Made by a program: the position numbers and the translations under genes. A stretch of 7,798 nucleotides of DNA from Deltaproteobacteria bacterium (GTDB lineage: Bacteria; Desulfobacterota; Desulfobacteria; Desulfobacterales; Desulfobacteraceae), in contig QMMT01000076.1 in the NCBI GenBank assembly GCA_003647385.1, forward strand, positions 1 through 7,798, read 5' to 3'. The notes beneath the pieces were generated by a model. The model worked only from the letters and a program-made list of their open reading frames with translations, did no database searches and was not told where the DNA came from. Shown here piece by piece: positions 1 to 5,516 of the stretch (positions are counted from its first letter, which is position 1; each line of letters opens with the position of its first letter).

Positions 1-436
1 GCTGGGGAGTCGGTGGTACAAACAGATGCGGTACGGGTTTTTGGATCGACTGAGGTGCGGGTCGCGGGGGTGCCGGTGCAGGGACCGGCACTGCATCAGG
101 GATTTCCAACACTTCGCCCACCCGGGTTAAAAAACTGACCTTGGGGCCGCCCTCTGTAAAAAATATCACATCGCCATTTTTTAAATAGGCCTCGGTGATC
201 CTTTCACCATTGACAAAGGTTCCATTGGTGCTGTGGTCAATAATCTTAAACCGGTTACCTTCCCGAATAATATTTGCATGCTTTCGTGATATAACAATAA
301 GATCCTGGGGAAACTGAAGGTCACAGGATGCATGGCGTCCTATGATAATTTCATTGCTGCCAAACTCCTGAATTTCTCCTTTCAGAGGCCCATGGATATG
401 GACAAGCTGAACAATGATTGACGTCGGCTGTTTCAT
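1..436 (-). CDS. FHA-domain protein, partial (3' end beyond window)
   Basis: The minus strand from 436 to the window edge encodes at least 145 residues with no stop, so the gene is cut by the left boundary. Residues about 7-103 form a forkhead-associated (FHA) domain, a phosphothreonine-peptide binding fold. The visible hallmarks are IIIGR (G33, R34), SRKHA (S50, H53), and TNGTFVNG (N71, N76-G77), which match the usual pThr-contacting Gly-Arg, Ser-x-x-His and Asn positions. From about residue 113 the chain becomes a Pro/Ala-rich linker with locally GC-rich codons, so another domain probably follows outside the window. There is no signal peptide, so it should be cytoplasmic. Its ATG shares one base with the stop of the upstream lipoprotein gene (TAATG), which indicates translational coupling. 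A clear Shine-Dalgarno is lacking (only AGGG about 13 nt upstream). Being close to a Ser/Thr kinase and a PP2C phosphatase, it is the likely phospho-reader of that pair; the binding partner is unknown. Confidence 0.93.
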   Translation of the reverse strand, partial: MKQPTSIIVQLVHIHGPLKGEIQEFGSNEIIIGRHASCDLQFPQDLIVISRKHANIIREGNRFKIIDHSTNGTFVNGERITEAYLKNGDVIFFTEGGPKVSFLTRVGEVLEIPDAVPVPAPAPPRPAPQSIQKPVPHLFVPPTPQ

Positions 437-1719
437 TATTCAGATTTGCCCTGTTTAATACTCTCAAGTCTTTTATAGAGCATTTCAGCTTTTTTTAAAT
501 TAGGCGTCACTTCTTTATAATCCGGATCAATCTCTTTGACCAGGTTCCATTCCTCAATGGCCTTGCTTAACTGTTCTTTGCCAAAATAGTGGATTCCGAG
601 ATTGTAATGCTTTTCCTTATAGGTCTCTTCACATTTCTCAATGTAATCCGGGCATTTTTCACAATTTTCATCATACTTGAGGGCTGATTCAAAATGGTCT
701 TTTGCTGACAGGTACTCTTTTGAATTAAACAGTGCCAACCCTTGCTGAAAATGAGAATTAAAAAGATAGTCAAGGAGACTTTCATTTTTCGGATCAAGTT
801 CTGCCGCTGCCATGAATGAAGTGATGGCCTCAGGATATTTCTTTTTGTTGAACAGATCAATTCCCTGTTCATAATTCTCAGATATTTCTTTTTTATTTTC
901 TTCAAAAGAAGGCTCCGGCATTTGTACGGCCTCTTTTTGCATGTTTTCTTCTATTAATTCTTGTTTGGGTTCTGTTTCTTCTACAACCGGCGGTTGAATT
1001 GTTTCAACCTCAACCTTTACTTCTTCTACGATTGGTTCTATCTTTTTTTCTGGTTTTTCGGGAACAGCAACAGGAGACACAGTTTTTTGTGAATCGAAAT
1101 AATTTTTCTGTCTCTGTTTAAGTTTCTGTAGAGGAATATTTTCAATAACCGGAATTTTTATCTTTTCTCCCACACGAACTTTTGTAACATCTTTTAGAAC
1201 ATTGAATTTCCCAATGATGGTGTGTTTTTTAAAATCACCATAGTAGATCATTGCCAGTTGCGAGACACTCTCTCCATATTTGAGGGTATGGATGATATAG
1301 TCTTTTTTTTCTTCTTCGACCTCGCCGGGTGTTAGTTTGTCTTTTGCTCCTTTATGATCAGGCCAGTTTTGCAGGGCGCTTAAATATTCTTTTCTGGCAG
1401 CTTCATATTTCCCCTGTTCATCTAGTTTGATGCCCTTTTTGTAATGAAGCTGCGCTCTTTGCCAAAGCTTTGACAAAACATTTTTTTTATGCTGGACAGC
1501 TTCTTCACTTTCAGGATCAACGGTGAGGGCAAGTTTGTATTGTTCCAGGGCATTGGAAAAAAGATCCTCTTTTTCCAGGGCTTCCCCTTCTGCAATATAT
1601 TGCCGGACAAGTTTGGTTTCTTTTGATTCAAATTTATTGAGGAGTGGATCAATGGAAACACATCCTGAAATGATTAGCATAAATAGGACTGATACGGTAA
1701 GTAGTTTTTTGATTTTCAT
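436..1719 (-). CDS. TPR- and LysM-containing lipoprotein
   Basis: 427 aa. The N-terminus is a lipoprotein signal: KIKK, a hydrophobic stretch, then lipobox IISGC with Cys20. Val at +2 does not suggest inner-membrane retention, so outer membrane is likely. Order after that: TPR-like repeats at about 38-73 and 87-120; a LysM module at about 140-191 (YIIHTLKYGESVSQLA, YYGD, FN, VRVGEKIKIP), predicted to bind peptidoglycan or GlcNAc polymers; a Pro/Glu/Lys-rich linker at about 192-278; then three TPRs at about 280-313, 321-350 and 369-404. A CxxC plus a third Cys (C353, C356, C363) lies between the last two TPRs. The likely role is a periplasmic scaffold tethering outer membrane, cell wall and partner proteins; no enzyme motif is seen. 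The ATG at 1719 gives an ideal signal peptide, though its ribosome-binding site is weak. It sits 8 nt after the deacetylase stop and overlaps the FHA gene start, so it is the middle gene of a three-gene operon. Confidence 0.92.
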   Translation of the reverse strand: MKIKKLLTVSVLFMLIISGCVSIDPLLNKFESKETKLVRQYIAEGEALEKEDLFSNALEQYKLALTVDPESEEAVQHKKNVLSKLWQRAQLHYKKGIKLDEQGKYEAARKEYLSALQNWPDHKGAKDKLTPGEVEEEKKDYIIHTLKYGESVSQLAMIYYGDFKKHTIIGKFNVLKDVTKVRVGEKIKIPVIENIPLQKLKQRQKNYFDSQKTVSPVAVPEKPEKKIEPIVEEVKVEVETIQPPVVEETEPKQELIEENMQKEAVQMPEPSFEENKKEISENYEQGIDLFNKKKYPEAITSFMAAAELDPKNESLLDYLFNSHFQQGLALFNSKEYLSAKDHFESALKYDENCEKCPDYIEKCEETYKEKHYNLGIHYFGKEQLSKAIEEWNLVKEIDPDYKEVTPNLKKAEMLYKRLESIKQGKSE

Positions 1720-1727
1720 GGCTCATT

Positions 1728-2735
1728 TCACTTTAAAGAAACGTTATTAAAAGTATGCAATCTTGAAATAAAAGTTTTCATCTCCTTTTTTAATATCATA
1801 TCCCTGTTTAAAGCAAGGGGATTTGTAAAAAAAGGATTGCTGCCCCTGTCTACGGTCACTGCTATTTTGTATCCGGCGGCTTCTGCCAGTTTCAATACAT
1901 TCCGATTTTGCCGTCCATAGGGGAAAGACAAACCGATGGTGTCCTGTCCCAGTTCTTTGTCTATAATTTTTTTTGACAGCAAAAGTTCTTCTGTTATTCG
2001 ATGGTAAAAATCATCCGGTTTTTCATCCGGATTTTTTTTTGTCAGGTCTGCATGGGATACGGTATGGGAACCGATGCTAAAGCCGTAGGACTTGAGTTCT
2101 CTTAAGTCATCCCAGGTCAGGGCTTTTTTGGAGATGCCCACATAATTAGTGTATACAAAAACAGTTGCAGTGAAATTGTATTTTTTTAATATGGGCCATG
2201 CAATATCATAAATCGATTTGTAGCCATCATCAATGGTAATGAGTACCGATTTTCTAGGTATCTGGCGGCGGTATTTTAAAAAATCTAATAGATCAGCCGG
2301 ACTGACAACCCTGTATCCGTTATCCTTGAGATATTTCATCTGCTGGTTGAAAATATCGGGCGGCATGGTTAAAGGGGAAGTTCTATCAGGTCCAAATTTA
2401 TGATAGCATAAAATCGGGACACTTTGATATCCGTTTTCAAAAAGTCCTCCAATATTCTGATCCTTCAAGGGAACCTGGACCAAGGCACTGTCACTAAGTA
2501 TTTCAATTTCATTGGCATCTTCGATTTTCCAAACCCATTTTTCATCTCCGAGCTGGGTTCTGGCAAGCTGGGAAAATGAGTTTTCTTTTCCTTTTTTGTA
2601 TAGGGCATAATCATTAGATTTATAGAGGGAAGACGGGTGCTGAACAGATGAATTGTTTGCAACACAGGATGTAAAAAAAATAATGGAAATCAAAGAAATA
2701 AATATAAATGACATTTTACTATTATTCATAGCCAC
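1728..2735 (-). CDS. Polysaccharide deacetylase (NodB-homology) lipoprotein
   Basis: 335 aa from a GTG at 2735. An ATG two codons in (2729) is equally plausible and gives a classical signal MNNSKMSFIF...; neither has a well-placed Shine-Dalgarno. The lipobox is FFTSC (Cys24). Residues about 43-90 form a degenerate LysM-like module (SFSQLA, LGD, N75, VQVP) matching the one in the downstream lipoprotein. The carbohydrate esterase family 4 / NodB domain spans about 105-335: VPILCYHKF at the front, TIDDGY with D169-D170 (catalytic base and metal Asp), SHTVSH with H224 and H228 (metal ligands), and SFPYG at 270-274. The family removes N-acetyl groups from GlcNAc polymers such as peptidoglycan, chitooligosaccharide or poly-GlcNAc; the substrate here cannot be fixed from sequence. 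LysM plus a lipid anchor favours peptidoglycan or an envelope polysaccharide in the periplasm. First gene of the minus-strand operon. Confidence 0.93.
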   Translation of the reverse strand: MAMNNSKMSFIFISLISIIFFTSCVANNSSVQHPSSLYKSNDYALYKKGKENSFSQLARTQLGDEKWVWKIEDANEIEILSDSALVQVPLKDQNIGGLFENGYQSVPILCYHKFGPDRTSPLTMPPDIFNQQMKYLKDNGYRVVSPADLLDFLKYRRQIPRKSVLITIDDGYKSIYDIAWPILKKYNFTATVFVYTNYVGISKKALTWDDLRELKSYGFSIGSHTVSHADLTKKNPDEKPDDFYHRITEELLLSKKIIDKELGQDTIGLSFPYGRQNRNVLKLAEAAGYKIAVTVDRGSNPFFTNPLALNRDMILKKEMKTFISRLHTFNNVSLK

Positions 2736-2771
2736 CCATTAGGAATAGTAATTAATTGTATAATCTTCTAT

Positions 2772-2800
2772 AGTATTAACATCTTTCCATGATATTTCAA
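2772..2800 (-). promoter_or_regulatory. Candidate sigma70-type promoter for the lipoprotein/FHA operon
   Basis: On the minus strand TTGAAA (2800-2795; 5/6 to consensus) is followed by a 17-bp spacer and AATACT (2777-2772; 4/6). This would start transcription near 2765, about 30-36 nt before the deacetylase start. It was assigned by eye on an AT-rich background, where such matches are common, so it is only a candidate. Confidence 0.35.
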
Positions 2801-2876
2801 TAGTTTTTTAGTGTTATATGGTCTTATACCGAGTTTGTTGGACTAAGGAAACCTGATGAAAATTTAGATAACTACC

Positions 2877-2903
2877 TTGACATCGGCATTTTTTTTATAT
2901 AGG
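2877..2903 (+). promoter_or_regulatory. Candidate sigma70-type promoter for the sensor/kinase/phosphatase operon
   Basis: A perfect TTGACA -35 box (2877-2882) is followed, after a 15-bp T-rich spacer, by TATAGG (2898-2903; 4/6 to TATAAT). The spacer is shorter than the usual 17 bp, which is typical of promoters needing an activator, so this is a moderate candidate. It would start transcription near 2910, giving a leader of about 100 nt before the ATG at 3014. Confidence 0.4.
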
Positions 2904-2908
2904 TCAAA

Positions 2909-2927
2909 AGTATTGATAAGTATTGAT
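2909..2927 (+). promoter_or_regulatory. Tandem 9-bp repeat AGTATTGAT, 10-bp period (possible operator)
   Basis: AGTATTGAT occurs at 2909-2917 and again at 2919-2927, one base apart, so equivalent bases are about one helical turn away on the same DNA face. It begins 6 bp after the candidate -10 box, across the expected transcription start, where a bound regulator would block initiation. Which protein binds is unknown. Confidence 0.4.
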
Positions 2928-2995
2928 CACTTTTTCCATTGTAACCTGATGACGATGACTGTTTCCACACAAGGTGTCAAGGTTCAAGCGTTTCC

Positions 2996-3002
2996 GGGAG
3001 GA
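2996..3002 (+). promoter_or_regulatory. Ribosome-binding site GGGAGGA of the sensor-protein gene
   Basis: GGGAGGA is a near-perfect Shine-Dalgarno and ends 11 nt before the ATG at 3014. It is by far the strongest ribosome-binding site in the window and fixes this start in preference to the internal Met16 codon. Confidence 0.75.
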
Positions 3003-3013
3003 TAAAAATTAAC

Positions 3014-3871
3014 ATGACTGCAACTCCAAAAATATCTACTGAGCTTACCGGGAAAAAAATGATACTATGCCTGGTGGCATGGTTTGTTATCTGTACTATT
3101 TTTTATATCCTTATCCACATAAGGGAAGACAACCGCCAGCAAGCCTTAATCAAGGTCGGTGTTTCCATATCCAAAGATATTTCAAGTCAATCCGGATTGC
3201 CTCTTTTAGAAAGAAATATTAAACTTTTGAGTCGGATCATAGAGAAAATAACCCAGAAACCAGAAGTTGTTTTTGCATCAATTATTGATCATAAAAATAA
3301 AATAATTGCCTATACTGACCAAAAACAGTTTCTTGCCCTGGATCAGCAGAAGGCAGGGGTAGTTGAAGATGTTCATTACTGGAGAATATCCAATCCAAAT
3401 CACCAAAGAGTGATGAATTTTTCTTCTGATGTTACCTTTTCGGGCACCAGGGTGGGAGAAGTGTTTATATCGCTTGCAACAGAAAATATCGGGCAGTTAA
3501 AACGCTTATTTGTCTTTTTTGCAGTATCAACTTTGCTGGCTATTGTCTTTTTATTCACAATTGTTAACTACAAGGATTGTTTTTCATGGTTAAAGACCTT
3601 AAATACAAACTTAAAATCCCATAAAAAGCCTGTTTTAAATGATTTTAGAGATTCTGAAATTTCATGCCCCCTTTGCGGGAATCAAGAGAATTTTTCTTCG
3701 GATGGCTTTCAAATTCCGGATCTTGAGAAATTTCCAATCCTTAAACAGTCTTCTGAAACAAACAACTCTGTATTGCTTCAGGAGATAGCAAAGGTAGAGC
3801 AATTAAACTGGCTTAAACGACAGATTGTCATCCAGTGTACAAGGATTATTAACAAAATTGCGGCGGAATAA
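3014..3871 (+). CDS. Two-TM sensor protein with no kinase domain and a cytoplasmic CPLCG motif
   Basis: 285 aa; no named family recognised. A short cytoplasmic N-terminus is followed by TM1 at about 16-36, a periplasmic region at about 37-163, TM2 at about 164-185, and a 100-residue cytoplasmic tail. The periplasmic region is homologous to that of the next gene: residues 61-102 align without gaps to kinase residues 87-128, with 18 of 42 identical by hand (shared GxPLLE, VF, I-DH, KIIA, D), and FSGTRVGEV (142-150) matches FSKVRIGKI. The tail has no histidine-kinase, HAMP, GGDEF or Ser/Thr kinase motif. It has one CPLCG (C218, C221), possibly half of a metal knuckle, and a C-terminal amphipathic helix at about 253-283 that could support oligomerisation. 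It is first in a plus-strand operon, 33 nt before the kinase. It may be a co-receptor or modulator sensing the same signal as the kinase; that role is inference. Confidence 0.88.
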   Translation: MTATPKISTELTGKKMILCLVAWFVICTIFYILIHIREDNRQQALIKVGVSISKDISSQSGLPLLERNIKLLSRIIEKITQKPEVVFASIIDHKNKIIAYTDQKQFLALDQQKAGVVEDVHYWRISNPNHQRVMNFSSDVTFSGTRVGEVFISLATENIGQLKRLFVFFAVSTLLAIVFLFTIVNYKDCFSWLKTLNTNLKSHKKPVLNDFRDSEISCPLCGNQENFSSDGFQIPDLEKFPILKQSSETNNSVLLQEIAKVEQLNWLKRQIVIQCTRIINKIAAE

Positions 3872-3904
3872 ACATAATATTGTATTGTTAATTGGAGAGT
3901 AATT

Positions 3905-5515
3905 ATGGCTGTCAGTGAAAAAGAGAGCACAACCATCACATGGGCGAAACAACTGGCAACTAATACGTACAGTGGTTTTTTAGGGCGGCTGCTAAAAAAT
4001 GAGTTCATAAACAGAAACAAAAAACCCCTGGTGATTTATTTACTGCTTTTCATTCTGATTTCTTTTGCCGGCCATATTTATATTCGAAATTACCAGGAAA
4101 AATACACAAATGCGTTTATGAACGCCGGACTTCAGGCCGCTGAAAACATGGGCGAAAAAATTGGTACCCCTTTGTTGGAGTTCGATATCCTTACCTTGAA
4201 TGTTGCGGTGGGAGAACTACAGAAAAAGAATAATCCGGTTTTTACAGCAATCCTTGATCATGATGGGAAAATCATTGCCCATAGCGATCCCGATGTCATT
4301 GGTGACACATATAGTGTTCCAGCAGATGCAAAAATATTGAAAACAACCGATGACATCTCAATAAATCGGAGTAAGTACAAAGGGACTGCAATCATAAGCT
4401 TTACAAAAGAGATTTTTTTTTCCAAAGTTAGAATAGGAAAGATTGTTTTTGGTGATGATGCCCAAAAATTGGATCAGACGATTGAAAAATACAATACACT
4501 GCTCGCTTGTTTATGGGGGGCAACTATTTTGGGGTTCATTGGCGCTTTGTTTTTAACAAACCAGTATCTAAGAAAAAAACGAAAAAGACAGCTTGAAGAG
4601 TTTGAAAAAGCCGATAAAGTAGGCCCCTATATGCTTACAAAAAAGATTGCTCAGGGTGGAATGGCTGAATTGTATCTGGCTGAATACATTCGGGAGGATG
4701 GTTTCAGGCGAACCGTTGCCATAAAAAAGATACTTCCCCATCTTTCCCAGAATCAAGATTTTGTGGATATGTTCATAAGGGAAGCTCGTCTTGCAGCAAT
4801 GCTCCAACACCCAAATATTGTACAAATTTTTGATCTCATAAAAATGCATAATTCCAGCTTTATGGCGATGGAATATATAGACGGGAAAAATCTTGCAGAG
4901 ATCATGGCCCATGAAAAAAAAGGACTGCCGGTTGACTTGTCAATATTTTTGATTCAAAAGATCAGTTCAGGACTTTATTACTCCCATACGAAAAAGAGTG
5001 CGGACACAAAAGAACCTTTAAATATCGTTCATAGGGATATCAGCCCCCAGAATATGCTGATCTCTTTTAAAGGTGAAGTTAAAATAAGCGATTTTGGAAT
5101 TTCCAAAGCCAGGTCTGAACCCAGTTTTACCCAGGCAGGGGTGATAAAAGGTAAATTGTCATACCTTTCTCCTGAACAGGCATTGGGAAAAGAGACAGGC
5201 CATCAATCAGATCTGTATGCTCTTGGCATCATATTTTACGAAATACTTTCCGGGAAAAGGCTGTATCGTTTTAATAACGAACTTGAAGCTTTAAGTGCCC
5301 TTCCTAAAACCAAAGTTACCCCTATTATTGAAGTAAGATCTGATATCCCTGAAGGGGTTAATGATATTGTTATGAAATGCCTGGAAAAGGATACAACCGT
5401 GAGATATCAGTCAGGCAAAGAAATTTATTCAGATCTGGGGAAACTTAGAAAGCAATTGAGTATCTCCTATGATGAAACTAATCTGGTAGAATTCATGGCG
5501 CAGAGATTTAAATAA
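3905..5515 (+). CDS. Transmembrane Ser/Thr protein kinase (Hanks type) with N-terminal periplasmic sensor
   Basis: 536 aa. About 40 cytoplasmic residues are followed by TM1 at about 41-60, a periplasmic sensor at about 61-197, TM2 at about 198-219, a basic juxtamembrane stretch (RKKRKR), and a Hanks-type kinase domain at about 240-515. Visible kinase elements: Gly-rich loop IAQGGMAELYLA (248-259), VAIKK with ATP-binding Lys274, alpha-C Glu293 (FIREARLAA), catalytic loop HRDISPQN (376-383, Asp378 base, Asn383), DFG (396-398), activation-loop Ser/Thr at 404, 407 and 409, and SPE (422-424) in place of APE. All catalytic residues are present, so it should be active. Ser380 replaces the usual Lys, as is common in the HRDxSPQN kinases of deltaproteobacteria and myxobacteria. 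No PASTA domain is present; the sensor lies N-terminal to the kinase, unlike PknB. GGAG (3894-3897), 7 nt before the ATG, supports the start. The next gene, its likely antagonist phosphatase, begins 1 nt after the stop. Confidence 0.96.
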   Translation: MAVSEKESTTITWAKQLATNTYSGFLGRLLKNEFINRNKKPLVIYLLLFILISFAGHIYIRNYQEKYTNAFMNAGLQAAENMGEKIGTPLLEFDILTLNVAVGELQKKNNPVFTAILDHDGKIIAHSDPDVIGDTYSVPADAKILKTTDDISINRSKYKGTAIISFTKEIFFSKVRIGKIVFGDDAQKLDQTIEKYNTLLACLWGATILGFIGALFLTNQYLRKKRKRQLEEFEKADKVGPYMLTKKIAQGGMAELYLAEYIREDGFRRTVAIKKILPHLSQNQDFVDMFIREARLAAMLQHPNIVQIFDLIKMHNSSFMAMEYIDGKNLAEIMAHEKKGLPVDLSIFLIQKISSGLYYSHTKKSADTKEPLNIVHRDISPQNMLISFKGEVKISDFGISKARSEPSFTQAGVIKGKLSYLSPEQALGKETGHQSDLYALGIIFYEILSGKRLYRFNNELEALSALPKTKVTPIIEVRSDIPEGVNDIVMKCLEKDTTVRYQSGKEIYSDLGKLRKQLSISYDETNLVEFMAQRFK

Positions 5516-5516
5516 A

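Larger units (their letters stand above)
2850..2952 (+). repeat. 10-bp direct repeat AACCTGATGA, two copies 93 bp apart
   Basis: AACCTGATGA occurs at 2850-2859 and again, exactly, at 2943-2952 in the divergent intergenic region. The copies flank the candidate plus-strand promoter: one lies about 18 bp upstream of its -35 box, the other in the leader. The second copy runs into a short tandem GATGAC GATGAC (2948-2959). It may be paired binding sites for a regulator. No known operator was recognised. Confidence 0.5.
2874..2983. repeat. 9-bp inverted repeat spanning the sensor/kinase promoter
   Basis: ACCTTGACA at 2874-2882 and its perfect reverse complement TGTCAAGGT at 2975-2983 are separated by 92 bp. 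The left arm contains the perfect TTGACA -35 box of the candidate plus-strand promoter; the right arm lies in the leader, about 30 bp before the sensor gene ATG. A shorter CAAGGT copy at 2970-2975 sits 8 bp before the CAAGGT inside the right arm. Possible roles are paired operator half-sites with looping, or a long-range RNA pairing if transcription starts upstream of 2874. The match is seen directly; function is inferred. Confidence 0.45.

Noticed and set aside
567..905. Alternative-frame minus-strand open frames inside the TPR/LysM lipoprotein (567-905, 1422-1661) and the deacetylase (2465-2665)
   Set aside because: They share the strand with clearly coding frames, and their Lys/Ser/Ile-rich content is what an out-of-frame reading of AT-rich coding DNA gives.
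2818..2856. 12-codon mini-ORF upstream of the candidate kinase-operon promoter
   Set aside because: No ribosome-binding site, and it lies upstream of the predicted transcription start.
2880..2900. Rho-independent terminator at the T-run 2889-2896
   Set aside because: No self-complementary GC-rich stem precedes the T-run; it lies in a promoter-like spacer.
3665..3680. Full zinc-ribbon domain in the sensor twin
   Set aside because: Only one CxxC pair is visible; a zinc ribbon needs a second pair in the same chain.
3014..3871. Sensor twin as a truncated kinase, or as a histidine kinase that lost its end
   Set aside because: The tail has no trace of a glycine loop, HRD, DFG, H-box or ATPase motif, the frame is intact, it has a strong ribosome-binding site and its own stop, so it looks like a complete protein.
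3778..4020. Antisense open frames over the kinase operon (3778-4020 and 4568-4912 minus) and over the lipoprotein (1523-1750 plus)
   Set aside because: They lie wholly opposite or across well-supported genes, have no family motif and no convincing ribosome-binding site, and read as translation shadows.
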